DNA of 64,000 nt from Gigantopelta aegis. Lineage: Eukaryota; Mollusca; Gastropoda; Neomphalida; Peltospiridae. Of the stretch, positions 1 through 11,700 are shown piece after piece. Where the stretch lies: positions 86,694,525 to 86,758,524 of the forward strand of contig NC_054702.1 of NCBI RefSeq assembly GCF_016097555.1, written 5' to 3'. The notes below the pieces were generated by a model. That model was not told where the DNA came from and ran no database searches. It saw only the letters and a list, made by a program, of their open reading frames with translations. How positions within the stretch are numbered: position 1 is the stretch's first letter; every line of letters starts with the position of its first letter. The translations under genes and the position numbers were made by a program.

Positions 1-699
1 GTTTTACATTACAAATTATTTATTTTATAAAATAAAACATGTTTTAAGGCATTCGTAATTCACACGAAACATGTCGTATACCCTCAGGATAATTCGGAAT
101 GTTTTCAAATTATTTTTAAATCACTGGCAGGATTCTGCAAGTAAGGTTTTGATTGGTGGACATGAGCTCCAACTGGCTGTCTTTAGATCCACATGTAATA
201 GTGGAGCTAATTTTAATTAGATTGTATACCGTATATACAGTTCGGTAGCGGTATTATGTCAATACCGATTTACCATACCGAGCAAATTTCAAAATACCGA
301 AATTTCGGTATTAAAAAATATTTCCCGGAAAGCACTAATAATGTATCTGACAAACGCAAAATGGGTTGGTATAAATCAGACGAGAGCCTTGTGTATGGAA
401 TTTAATTGTATTTAGATGAAATTAGCGGGTGAGCCTTAAGACAGGCATGCATGAGTATACCAAAAACAGCGCTCGATACCGCCCTGCTCTAATAACGATC
501 AAATTTGATGTGGATGGTACAAAGCCTACTTTCGTTGTATACAATTTGTATAACCTAATTCAAACTCATTCATCCACTGACAAATATAACATTCAAAATA
601 TTTGCTAAAACATTTATTTTTCTTATTAAAACAATTCCATACCAAAGATATTTTTAAATTTTTCCAATGACTTAAATGTCTGTGTATACATGTTTACAG
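1..699. other. Upstream intron/intergenic sequence with TACCG palindromes
   Basis: No coding sequence is recognisable. Positions about 235-310 carry several inverted TACCG/CGGTA words, and a related block near 470-485 again reads GATACCGCC. This suggests a worn MITE-like repeat of about 250 bp. The stretch is probably the intron before the first visible exon of the upstream countin-like gene, because a good acceptor (TTTACAG) ends at 699. Confidence 0.45.
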
Positions 700-3600
700 A
701 CATACGACTTTTCAACGAAGCCGCAAAACCAGGCGCCTACTCCTTTAGATTTATGCTGGACGCCGAGAAATCGGACGACTGCCACCCCGAGAAATTCCCG
801 TGCGAAACGTGGAAGAAAGGAAACTACACGCTCGTAATATGTTAGTATACACTGCCACTTTATTGACTAGTTAAATTTTGATTAGAGAAAACTGGCTAAA
901 GTGTTTTTCATAAGCAGAAAGGGATCTTTTATATGCTTTTTCAAACAGATGTGATAATACACCCACTGCATTTGATATTCAAGGACGTTGCCCAGTGGTA
1001 AAGCGTTCGATTGATGCGCAGTCGGTCTGGGATCGATCCCCGTCGGTGGACCCATTGGGTTATTTCTCGTTCATGTACTATCCTGTCTGTGGGATGGTGC
1101 ATATAAAAGATCCCTGGCTGGTAATTGAAAAGAGTAGCACATGAAGTGGCCACAGCGAGTTTCCTCTCTTAACCATGTCTCTGACGCCATATAACCGTAA
1201 ATAAAATGTGTTGAGTGCGTCGTTGTTCATGAGTCATGTTATGGGGCTACAGGAAAATATATATCGTGGTTGGTGAAGATGTGGATACCCCCCCCCCCCA
1301 CACACACACACACGCACACCGCTCTCAATCAGAGAAGTTCAGCCTGCGAACATTTCGCTAACGTTCGCGAACTATTTGATTGGTTTCCGACGTGGCCATT
1401 TGGTTTAATGTGAAGCGCATAGACCAGTCTAGCGGACGATTTTCTGCTCTGTCTAGCTGAACGTAGCCCTAGTGACTAGTTACAATTCTATTCTGCAAAA
1501 GAAGAATCAGCAACTTTATGTACATACATATATATAGCCTCTATTAGAAATTCGAAAAAAAAGGCAGAGTTACGTCCCCTAACCACTCTTTACTTCTGGC
1601 GCGTTCCGGTTTGAACAAACATGGACGATCATGATATAAATTCCTGTATCAGCGATGAAAATGTGCCTGCAAAAAAGATTACAAAGGTTAGGTTGCAGGA
1701 ATATTTACGTATAAGGGAGCTTCCAACAACGGAACAAAACCAATGCTGGAAAAACGAAGGTCACAGTTGTTTGTGAATCTCCAGCTGAGATTTATGCATG
1801 CCAATCCCTGGCATCATAAATGTCCCCACCTATGCTTTAAAAATAAAGAATGATACAGGTAAAAATTTAGTTGATGAAATTGCGTTTTGTTATAACTGAT
1901 CATGTGATAAATATAGGAGATGAATCTAGCAAGCTGTCACACACCCTGATTGTTTTGGTTTTCTTGCATGGAAATTATTATTTTTTTTTTTTTGCTTCAA
2001 AGCTGCAATCTCGCCTCACATTAATGATTATAATTTCATTTAAACATACAAACACACTTGCAGTTTTAATTAATTGTGTGTGACAGTAACACCGTTGTAA
2101 TAGATAACAGAAACATTATGTTTATAGTGCGTCCCACGGGGAACGCATTTTTTCATACTATGGAATTTACAAGTTATTTATTTCTGAGCCGCTTGTTTTC
2201 TAAATTAGACACAAAAATTGTATATTTTTGTTATTTCCAAAACACTTTTATTTTTATTTTTACGTCAAACCAAACTTAAATTATTTACAAAAACAACTTT
2301 TTTGTAGGATGGGACGGACTATATGTAATATTCCGATCAGAACAGTTACCTTCACCATGTGCTATATTATGTTTGTTTTGTTTTTTTCAGTGTATTTCTG
2401 ATGATGATGATGATGATAACTAGTTTAACGTGCCCATATACCACTAGGGTTTCGAACACGCCCATCCCGAGTCCGACCTCCGATAAGATCGGTGGCCCGA
2501 CTCAGGGGGGGGGGGGGGGGGAGGGGAAGGGGGGTTGAAAATAGGCAGAATTTTGAAAATAGCAATTAGTAAAAAAGTTAATAGAATAAAAAAAAAAAAA
2601 AAAAAAAGGTTACAAGCCAAAAATAAAAAAGAATTGACTGCTCGGCCGAATATTTATATAATTTGGAGCATTTTTAGAAGGACAGTCCAAAATTAAATAA
2701 GAGAAAGAAGAGAGGATCGGACTATTTAATAATATTATATAAAAAAAGAAGTAATTTCGACATAAAATTTTGAACGCAGATCTAAAAATGTGGCCTCGTT
2801 AAGGCCGTTTGGGTGCACAGCTTAAAGGGACGAGATGGGTTGCATCCCGTCAAGAAAACCCCTAGATTGACAGTCGATAGGCGTTGGAGGTGTAGTGCTG
2901 TGCTGAAATACAGATCTTGAGAAGCCGGATCCGACTGAATGAGAGAAAGTACCAGACTAGGGTATAGTCCAGTCGTCATGGGTTGGTCTAGTGGTGCGGA
3001 CGGGCCCGACTCCGGAGGATAAGAGATGGTATCGCTATAAGGCAAGGTATCGCTATAAGGCAAGGTAAAGTCTAGAAAAAGAGTAGTAGGGACCGACCCC
3101 GCTTCCTATTTCTTCATAGAGTTGGGCGGTCAATCTTCCAGTACTGCTAGGACAGGCTCGGACATGTAGAGACTAAACGCAAACAACTGTGGCGTTCTGC
3201 AGAATGGCCGTCATACGAGTCACGAAAAAAACACAGAGTCGACAGTCAGACGGAGAAATAACGTGAAGGCAAGGAATCTCGCTAAAAAAGAATCCAACCT
3301 GGTGATGCAGGCTGTCGAAACGAGAAGCGTTCCAGCGTTCAATCAGTTCCAATGGCCGCATACATCCCAGTAGAAAACTTCATTTCGCTGACAAAAACAA
3401 CGAAATGAAGGACCCTCAAGTCGAGCACACGAAAGCACGTGCAGTGTGCACAAGCGAAACAAATACGTCTTACCGCGTGGAGCTCCAGACTGGGAATGGT
3501 ATTTCTGAGGACGCATGACCCGACCCTAAAAACACCACCAGCCAGTTATACAATTTCCTGCACATGCGCCTGTTTGACTAAATATTTCGTTTGCTGTAAA

Positions 3601-3798
3601 TTGATTAGGCCTATATACATTGCATTATAAAGGGGGATGTAGGCATACACACACACACACACACACACACACAGCCAAAAAGTGTGGGGAGGGGCCACAC
3701 TTTTATATTTACACACTTTTACACTATTATAAAGCAAAATATATGAAAAGTGGGGGGGGGGGGGGCACTTCCCTCCCCCCCCCTGCTTCCTACGCCAG

Positions 3799-3872
<74 letters not shown>

Positions 3873-5415
3873 TATATACTGAACAAAAAAAGAAACTTCC
3901 GATTTGTACATATAGTATTCGTTGTGTTAAAGAATTCATTGTGTAATGAAATTATATAGGTAGTATTAGCCTTGAGCTGTATTATCAGGATTCATGAATT
4001 TTATCGATTATTTTTGCACTGTTAATCGTCGACAACGTGAAATTCAATTTGCACGTGCATGCATGGTTCGACATGTCCCGTGTAGTATTCGGTCAATTTG
4101 TTTTACTTGTCTTACTGACATTGTTGTCAAGTGAACGAAAACGCTTCAAAATTTGTAAAACAATTAACGTTTTTTACATTGTAGTATTTTTAGTATGCCA
4201 AGAATACCCAATAATTTATGCGAACGGGCGATTGGCATGCTTGATGCTGGCATGTCAACAGAAGACGTTGCAAGGCATGTTGGGAGTTCTAGTCGAGCGA
4301 TACGAAATCTTCGCGTAAGATTTCGAACGACAGGAAGCACCAACGACTTGCCAAGTCGTGGACGTCCGCGTGTTACAACGCGTGGTCAAGACCGCTATAT
4401 CATGAACACGCATTTACGCAATCGATTCCAAACTGCCACTGCTACTACTGCTAACACACCTGGGCTTCATAATAACCGAATCAGTGGGCACTCGGTTCGT
4501 AATCGTCTGCGGGAGAACGGTTTACATGCACGACGTCCTTACGTCGGATGCGTTTTAACGCAACGTCATCTTCTAAATTGTCTTAATTGGGCACGTGTAC
4601 ACACTCGTTGGATACGGCGACGCTGGAATACCGTTCTTTTTTCGGATGAATCCGGATTTTCTTTACAACGTGGTGATGGCAGGGGGCGCGTCTACCGTAG
4701 GAGAAATGAACGCTATGCTGACTGTTGTGTTCTTGAACGAGATCGTTTCGGGGGTGGGGGTTCTGTCATGGTCTGGGCAGCCATTGCCCATGGTTATCGT
4801 TCACCACTAGTCGTCCTTGATGGCAATTTAAATGCTCAACGTTACCGCGATGACATTCTCGCTCATCACGTCATTCCTCTGTTCCATAACAACGCCAACA
4901 TCTCGATTTTTCAGCATGATAATGCCACCTCTCATACAGCTAGAGACACTGTAAATTTTCTTAGACAAATAACATTGATTTCATTGATGACTGGCCCGCT
5001 AAAAGTCCTGATCTCAACCACATCGAGCATGTCTGGGATAGTCTGGACAGACGATTGAGGCGTCGTCCCAACCCACCCGTTAACGTCAACGAACTTCGTC
5101 AAGCGCTCATCCAGGAATGGAACAATATTCCACAGGCAGAAATCAAGACTTTAGTCAATTCTATGCGCTTGCGATGCACTGCAGTGGTCAATTCAAGAGG
5201 TGGTCATACCCGTTATTAAGTGGGTGTTTTGTTTTTTAACCCCTACCACACTTGGTCAAAATTTCTCTCAGTTTCTGTTAACCTATGGCCATGATTTTGC
5301 ACCAAACGATGCATCATGGAACACTCTTTAAACGCATATATAACAATTATTCCCCCGGTTTGTTCTCATCAAGTTATGTTCATGCAAAGTTAGCGGAAGT
5401 TTCTTATTTTGTTCA

Positions 5416-5450
<35 letters not shown>

Positions 5451-6469
5451 CCATGGAATGCTTAATGGTTGTGCATAGTATTAATAATTGCAGGTAGATA
5501 GTCGATCGTAACTATTAAATTACACATGAAATTGTGTCCGTTACACTATGTCCGTCTGACATTGACACTGGACTCGCTGTTCCGAGTCAGACAGTAGAAA
5601 CCTTATCGTTAGGCTAGGAAGTGAATTTCTGTATCGTTGGTTTCATTATTAACTACTGCATAGGTCGTAGTTAATAATGCAGCTGGCGGTACAGAAAATC
5701 GCAGCTAGTCATTTAATAAAATTAATGTACTTCCATTTGTACACAGTGATATATGCACAAACACATGCATATTACTTGCAAATATCAAAACTTTATTAAG
5801 GTGCCGTTTTAACGTGTTCGTAAGTATTTTTGTTGAGCACAAAACATATTGTACATTTTCTTTTCTGTAAAAGAAGGAGATTGCACGCAATCTGACGAAC
5901 AATAATAGTAATAGAAAACTTTATTAACGTCAAAAAATAAAAGAACAAGTCGACAACTACTTCACAATTCAGTAGTAACAAAGGGCGTTTGTTGCAAGTT
6001 TGTTAGTGGCTAATTGGGACCGCTTAGCATGATGAAAATCAAGGGCAGATAAGTATGTTTCTAATAGAGGCTATATATACCTGTTTTGGAATCTTGGTAA
6101 AACAGGTCTATTAAAAGACAATCGGCTCAGAAAGAAATAACTTGTAGTGAATTCTATAGTATAAAAAAGACGTTCCCTGTGGGAAGGACTATAGAGAGTA
6201 TGCTCTATAGTTTATTAATTGTGAAGTCAGTCAAACCTGCGTGAAATAGTCACCTGTTATTACAGTTATCCTTTTATGTTAGGAAACCGCGTTTCGGGCC
6301 ATCCAAATTAAACGTTTCTTTTAGGAGCATGCAAAAGTATTGATATTACATTATTACTGATATTAGAACATTTGTATTTTCAGCTGTTTGCAATGGTGAA
6401 TGTGGCAGCAAACATCCACACAGCTCAGTATACGACATTCGATTAGTGGGATTCACCATCACCGAGTAG
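700..6469 (+). CDS. Countin-like saposin-B family gene, 3' part (last two exons)
   Basis: Two exons are visible: 700-840 (141 nt, acceptor CAG at 697-699, donor GT at 841) and 6384-6469 (86 nt, acceptor CAG at 6381-6383, stop TAG at 6467-6469). They encode a segment beginning DIRLFNEAAKPGAY and ending CNGECGSKHPHSSVYD...FTITE. Both exon lengths and phases equal those of exons 6 and 7 of the complete gene at 8779-20724, and the CNGECGSKHPHS motif is identical, so this is a tandem paralogue. Earlier exons, including any saposin domain, lie before the window. The family is secreted; countins in Dictyostelium are group-size factors, but the animal role is not established. The 5.5-kb intron carries a SINE, another dispersed repeat and a Tc1 transposon. 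AATAAA at 6796-6801 is a possible poly(A) signal. Confidence 0.82.
979..1229 (+). repeat. tRNA-derived SINE, family 1
   Basis: The head carries an A-box-like GCCCAGTGGTAAAGCG and a B-box-like GGATCGATCCC, followed by a body shared with copies at 9250, 23039, 25411, 38682 and 50405. The tail is type 1 (ATATAACCGTAAATAAAATG). It is inserted in the intron of the upstream countin-like gene. Class assignment rests on the pol III boxes and the repeated occurrence. Confidence 0.8.
1345..1480 (+). repeat. Dispersed repeat R1, copy 1
   Basis: The block around GTTCGCGAACTATTTGATTGG recurs in inverted orientation at about 37540-37720, including flanking words such as GTGAAGCGCATAGACCAGT. Its class is unknown; no ORF or clear terminal repeat was recognised. 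Confidence 0.6.
1621..1776 (+). other. Short ORF with SAP-like helix, probable repeat fragment
   Basis: ATG at 1621 opens a 51-codon frame that ends at TGA 1774-1776. It contains KVRLQEYLRIRELPTT, reminiscent of the first helix of a SAP DNA-binding motif, but stops before the second helix would be complete. It lies in the intron of the upstream countin-like gene among repeats, so a transposon-derived fragment is more likely than a host gene. No homologue is claimed. Confidence 0.25.
2398..3165. repeat. Unclassified GC-rich dispersed repeat with poly-G and poly-A
   Basis: Starts with a GAT triplet run and a block containing CCCGAGTCCGACCTCCGATA, then a G run at about 2506-2535, an A run near 2589-2607, and a second GC-rich block (2800-3165) containing the related words GGGCCCGACTCCGGAGG. 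The composition differs from the AT-rich intron around it. Probably a compound non-autonomous element; no coding capacity was recognised. Confidence 0.4.
3648..3876. repeat. (CA)n, poly-G and (TA)n microsatellites
   Basis: A CA run at about 3647-3674, a G run near 3751-3763 and a TA run at 3801-3854 followed by CA units. The TA tract continues on the far side of the Tc1 element at 5417-5448, so the transposon landed inside this microsatellite. Confidence 0.9.
3879..5416 (+). mobile_element. Tc1/mariner-family DNA transposon
   Basis: A 1,538-bp element with about 23-bp terminal inverted repeats (left begins CTGAACAAAAAAAG at 3879, right ends CTTATTTTGTTCAG at 5416; one mismatch between arms). 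TA dinucleotides flank it at 3877-3878 and 5417-5418, as expected for Tc1 target duplication. It encloses one transposase gene in sense orientation. Near-identical termini and a single frameshift in the transposase suggest a fairly recent insertion. It lies inside a TA microsatellite in the intron of the upstream countin-like gene. Confidence 0.92.
4195..5219 (+). pseudogene. Tc1-like transposase, one frameshift
   Basis: Cut-and-paste transposase of the DD34E Tc1 type. From ATG 4195 the frame shows an N-terminal helix-turn-helix region (residues about 5-45), a GRPR motif (56-59), a second DNA-binding segment, and catalytic aspartates D151 (FSDESG) and D242 (QHDNATSH). The original frame is lost near 4967, where one A appears to be missing; the following sequence still encodes the SPDLNHIEHVWD block with the catalytic glutamate and ends at TAA 5217-5219. 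The product as it stands would lack the third catalytic residue, so the copy is probably non-autonomous now. Overlapping frames here are shadows. Confidence 0.88.
5644..5679. repeat. Short inverted repeat (hairpin)
   Basis: ATTATTAACTAC and its near complement GTAGTTAATAAT face each other across a short loop. It lies in a non-coding stretch (5450-6380) that otherwise shows only a block (6118-6205) inverted relative to 2122-2195, which points to another dispersed repeat. Confidence 0.5.
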
Positions 6470-7184
6470 AGCGCCTCAAGTTAACAAACAACCGCTATAC
6501 GAATGTGATCAAACAACCGTTATACGAATGTGATTGTGACGTTGTCATTATGACAGTATCTGTTCCTCTTAATTTTTACAATCATATGGACACAGGGATC
6601 AATAAAATAGCAACACGAAGAAGTGGACACGAAAAACTTCTAAAAGAGAACAACATGCTAATTAGTGACAGCACTTGATAGAACAGACGTTCTTACAGTT
6701 TCTGCTTCTGTTTGTTTAGTGGGTTTTTGTTGTTGTTTTTTATTTAAAGTTTACCATTCGTAAAATGATTGTTGGATAAAATTATTGTTTCTAAAAATAA
6801 AATAACATACAAGTCAATTAGCATTCGTTATTTTGTACATAATTTAAGATATGAAGTCATTCAGTTTTGTTGGCTCCAAGTATAGGCCTATATGATATGC
6901 CTAGACAAAAACACCAAACGTTCCCTGCAAGTGGATTTTAAACACATGATAAGTATGGTATTCAAATTTTATTATTATAAAAGAAACATAAGTAATTTTC
7001 AAAGAACGACAAAATTTCGTCTCATTTTATTTTATTTTATTATCATTCTTTTCTTAGTTAGGCTTCCAGAAACACAAAATATTTCCTCTTGTTTTTTGCT
7101 CTAGTACCCTAAAATAACACCACTCTTTTGTACGACGTAATAACGCCAGCTATTCAGTGGCATGATTATGGAAGGTAACCAAGG

Positions 7185-8135
7185 TTTCTATTCATTTCCA
7201 AAAGAAGATATACACCATTGGGAGATTGCAAGCAGGGGCAATTCAACAAGCTGTGGCAAGGCAATTTGGCGTTTCTAGACATACCATCTCTGCTTTATGG
7301 ACACGGTACAACACCACTCAAAGTGTTAATGACAGACCAAGGTCAGGTCGTCCCAGAGTAACCACTGCCGCTTAAGATCGATACGTCATCTTCGAAATCG
7401 AACCACAACAGCAACAACCACAGCGACACAAATCTCTGGACTATGCAGAATTTCTGACCAGACAGTTCGTAATCGGCGGCGGGAGACAGGAATTGTCCCT
7501 AGAAGACCAGTGCGACGTAATGTTTTGACCCCACATCACTTAGCGGAGCGTCTGAAGTGGTGCCAGCAGAGGGTGAGATGGACACATGCCAGGTGGAGGA
7601 CTGTTTTGTTCTCAGATAAGTATCGTTTTCTTCTGCCACGTGCTGGTGGACGCACACGTGTGTATAGACGTTGAGGGAACGTTATGCTCTAAACTGCGTG
7701 CAACAAGTCTACCGTTTTGGTGGCGGCAGTGTCATAGTGTGGGCAGGAATCCATCGTGGTAGGACGGCTCTTGTGCATGTGGCAGGTGCACCGACGGGCA
7801 TCAGATATCGAGACGAGATCCTGCAGCATCACGTCATTCCGCACATGAACGTCAACGGTGGAATGTTTCAGCATGACAATGCCAGACCACATGTCGCACG
7901 TGTTAGTCAGGAGTTTCTGCAGCGCCACAACGTAAATTACCTTGGCCTGCCCGTTCGCCGGATTCAGCGTGTGCGCCGGAGAAATCCACCACCCCAGACA
8001 CTTTCGCAACTTCTTACGGCACTGCAGCATGAATGGCAGAACATTCCCCAGCGTGTTGTGCAACGTTTGATTGCTTCCATGCGTCGCCGTTGTCAAGCTG
8101 TCATCAGGGCTCGTGGTGGTCATAACCGATATTGA
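7185..8135 (+). pseudogene. Degraded Tc1-like transposase relic
   Basis: Conceptual translation gives Tc1 transposase pieces in order: a helix-turn-helix segment (AIQQAVARQFGVSRHTISALW, near 7233), the GRPRVTT motif near 7347, then FGGGSVIVWAGI and FQHDNARPHVA (second catalytic Asp) and a C-terminal RGGHNRY end at 8133. The HTH half has an in-frame stop near 7374, and further stops and shifts occur before 7671. The region expected to hold the catalytic Glu is eroded. The sequence is clearly different from the Tc1 copy at 3879, so it is a separate, older family. Terminal repeats were not recognised. It lies between the two countin-like genes. Confidence 0.8.
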
Positions 8136-8400
8136 CATTTTGCCCACCCATATGTCACACATATGCCTGTGTACATGTTTCAGGTGGATTCCCAGAGATA
8201 CTGTTTCGGATATGTATAGAGTAATCCCCTTCCCATGGCGTCTTGATCTTTGGTTGCTTGTATCATGTCTACCAGGTTGTTGGGTTGTTTTTTTGTGGGG
8301 TTTTTTTTTTTTTTTTTTATTAAACTTTTAAAATCAATGTCAAGTTTCTTTATATCGTTTTTAAAATGAACCTTTATTCAATATTTCTATGAAAGTTAAA

Positions 8401-8555
8401 GTATGTTTTATTTAACGACACCACTAGAGCACATTAATTTATTAATTACCGGCTATTGGATGTCAAACATTTTGTTATGTTGACATATAGTCTAAGAGAG
8501 GAAACTCATAGACAGGATAGCACATACCACAGCCTTTGATATATCGGCCAAATAC
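8401..8555 (-). repeat. SINE family 1, 3' part, type-2 tail
   Basis: Reverse-strand copy of the type-2 tail: TTTAACGACACCACTAGAG, then GGCTATTGGATGTCAAACAT and the GGATAGCACATACCACAG body. The 5' head with the pol III boxes is missing. It ends about 155 bp before the TATA box of the complete countin-like gene. Confidence 0.75.
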
Positions 8556-8709
8556 AAACTAGAAGTTAGTAATACAAAAGTTGTGATACTATGGAAATGG
8601 TTCCTTGGTTTGTGAAAACACCGTATGTTATAAATCCAGGAGTCTATTTGTTATTGTGAACGTGACTTATCGTTTATGTGTGAAACGTAACAGGTGACAC
8701 CAGAACCAC

Positions 8710-8718
8710 ATATATAAA
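8710..8718 (+). promoter_or_regulatory. TATA box of the countin-like gene
   Basis: CATATATAAAAA lies about 68 bp upstream of the ATG at 8779, leaving room for a start site near 8740 and a short 5' UTR. A TATA-type promoter fits an inducible or tissue-restricted secreted protein. The position is inferred from sequence alone. Confidence 0.6.
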
Positions 8719-8778
8719 AAACCCAGATGACATTTTTCTTTCTAAGTTTTTTCCAAAGAAATTGGATTAATCACAAAC

Positions 8779-11700
8779 ATGAAGGTAGGGTGAACTTTTT
8801 TCTTAATAATAGTACGCGTTGTTTCTAATGATTCTTTATTATTTATGTATAGACAATTATTAAGCATCGACAGTATATTTACATTTTTGTTTTGGTTTAA
8901 AGGCTAGACAGACTAACAGAACTTTTAAAAAAAAGAGAATGAAAAAGAAAACCATGATTAAAGAAAAAGAAGAAATCTTTGTAAAACAAATTATTGCTTA
9001 AAATACTTTTTTTTCTTTTTTTTTTTTATAAAAGGCGATACCATTGATATTAGCGACAGTCGTGGCTGTGAACGCCATCCCGCCTGCCTTGTTCAACATC
9101 CGACCACGTATCATGACCCAGACGTCGTTCATCTCCAAGATCACTAACAAAGTGAACGCTGTCGACACGTGTAAAATATGCGTCGATGTCTCCGGCCAAA
9201 TTATCAACCAAGTTCTCAACATAATTCTCAGTAAGTCTTCTTTACCCAGAGGGGCGAGACCTAGCCCAGTGGTAAAGCGCTCGCTTGATGCGCGGTCGGT
9301 CTGGGATCGATCCCCGTCAGTCGGCCCATTGGGCTATTTCTCGCTCCAGTCAGTGCACCACGACTGGTACATCAAAGGCCGTGGTATGTGCTATCCTGTT
9401 TATGGGATGGTGCATATAAAAGATCCCTTGCTGCTAATCGAAAAGAGTAGCCCATGAAGTGACGACAGCGGGTTTCCTCCCTCAATATCTGTGTGGTCCT
9501 TAACTATATGTCCGACGCCATATAACCAGGGAGGGGGCATGGCTCCCGTTACCTATTTACTAGCTACGTCAGTGCACGTGTTAACCAAATCTTCCTTTTA
9601 ACCAAAAACTCAATTTTTTAAACAGCGTTTTCGGGGTTTTCTAACGACCTTTCACGGTTTTGTTAAAATCATCTTGGACTCGATCCCATTTACTAACTGT
9701 ATGCCCCGTTGCCCGCACATTTGTTATCTGTTGTTTCGTGTCACGACATAAAAATATGCATGGATATGTAAGTCTGTGCATATTATAATAGCATTGTTTA
9801 TGATATCGCTACATACATTTCAGATGTCGGTGTGATTGGTTCATGTTCAAAACTCTGCACAATGGTGGAACAGAAAACTGGCTCCCAGATTATTGGAGTT
9901 GTTTGTGATATCGGTTGTGATTTTCTTGGCATTGATGAATTTGTCAAACTCATTCAAAAGTAAGTTTGGGCTTCTTATAAATATTAAGACGACCAGAAAC
10001 ACATTGAATATACTAACACTGATATTCTAAACAAGCAAATATATTAATATGTAAGTTTAATCGTAGAAATATATTTTTTTCGGAAAGATCTTACAATGCA
10101 ACAAACTCAGGAATGTCCCTTTAAATTAAAAAATATATATATATATATATGGACCGCTTGAATTTCTTTTTTATATCAATATGTGCAGGTAATTTAGACA
10201 GGAAATGCTGAATCACGAGGCCCCGCCTCAGTGGCACATTTATTTCAAATTGGTGTACACTGACGTCTTACTGTAATCCAGTTTTTTCTTTTAAATATTT
10301 GTATTACACATTTATGAATGAACTGAATGCTGGAACGTTCGGAAGTCTTGCCAATGTTGTACTCACCTAAATTAGAATAATATCCATAGGAAAAATCCAC
10401 ATACTTGTGAGAATTATTTTAGCAACTAATCTTATACGATGTAAGGCCCCACAGGCTGGGAGTCAAATTGAAATGTGATATCTGTCAGCTGTGAATCGTT
10501 TCGTTGATCCGCATCCCGGTAATCTAAACTAGGTGTGAGCCCACTTGAATTTTGTTTACTCCCCTCCCCACACACACACCACACACATCTCGATGACGAT
10601 AATATATATATATATATACATATATACACAGTGTTGGATGTAGGGAAGGGGGGGCGGATAGGGCAGGGGGGAGAGCGGTGTGCCCCTAACGTACATATTT
10701 ATTTATTTGAAATATGATTTTTTGTTTCTTAATATAATATATACTTACTTTTGAAGATACAATACATCTTTAAGTATATCCGTGTAAATGCATTTTTAAT
10801 CCACTCCTCAATACACTGTTTATCACAGTACATGGCATACACTTATGCTAACAGAGAGAAAAAATGCAATTGAAACATCCGATTCTGAATGGGATCATAT
10901 TATTATAATGTTAACGTTCCAAGACGGTCGGTAATGGAGGGGGTGCTAATATACAACGTTTGTATAAGCTGAATGGGTCGTGTTTTATGATATTCATTAC
11001 TGCTTGATGCTCTGGCCCTAATATCTGACCACTTAAAGAATTTGAGAACTGATTTACAGAGTGCGACTGAAACCGGATACGCACACTTGCGTTTGAACTC
11101 TAAACGTGATAAAAACCAGAAGCAATTCTGAAGGGTAGAAAACGAAACAAAACAAAGACCCTGTGTGCCACATTGTACGTCCGTGTATGTTTCTGCTATG
11201 ATACAATGTAAGTGTATGGGTTTTAACAGGTTATTTCGATATAAAAACCAGAAGTAATATATTGTTCACACACACACACACACACACACACGCGCTCACA
11301 CACACACACGCACACCTCCCCCATGATTTCCCCCCAAGTTGGAATTGCTTGTAGTATAAAAATGTATAATATATTCCGTCAATGAATCACGTCTTAGTAC
11401 AATGTTTGGCACCAACATTTCAAATGCAATCTGACTCCATAGTTTGTAAGTTTGCGGCGGGGGCGGCGGCGCGGCGGCGCGGCGGGACGGCTGCGGTAAG
11501 CGGCGCGCGGCAAGACCGATGGGATGTCGCGGCGGGACGGACGGGGCGGCTGCACGGAGTGGGGACGACGCAATGGCGCGGGCGGGACGGCGGGGGCGGG
11601 ACGGAAGGGGCGGGTCGTGGCGGAGGCGGAGGCGGCGATCAGCAAACATACATGAGATTGCTTTTGAAAACTGGGACGTCTACATCTATACATCTCTGTG

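Noticed and set aside
985-1060. tRNA gene suggested by A- and B-box-like words
   Set aside because: The sequence belongs to a repeated SINE family with long non-tRNA body and does not fold as a complete tRNA with an anticodon arm that I could recognise.
3546-3959. Frames made of Tyr-Ile or His-Thr repeats
   Set aside because: Translation of TA and CA microsatellites; the same applies at 14482-14613, 16467-16682, 17848-18082 and 29987-30296.
7689-8162. 157-codon minus-strand frame
   Set aside because: Shadow of the Tc1 transposase relic on the plus strand, which shows clear family motifs.
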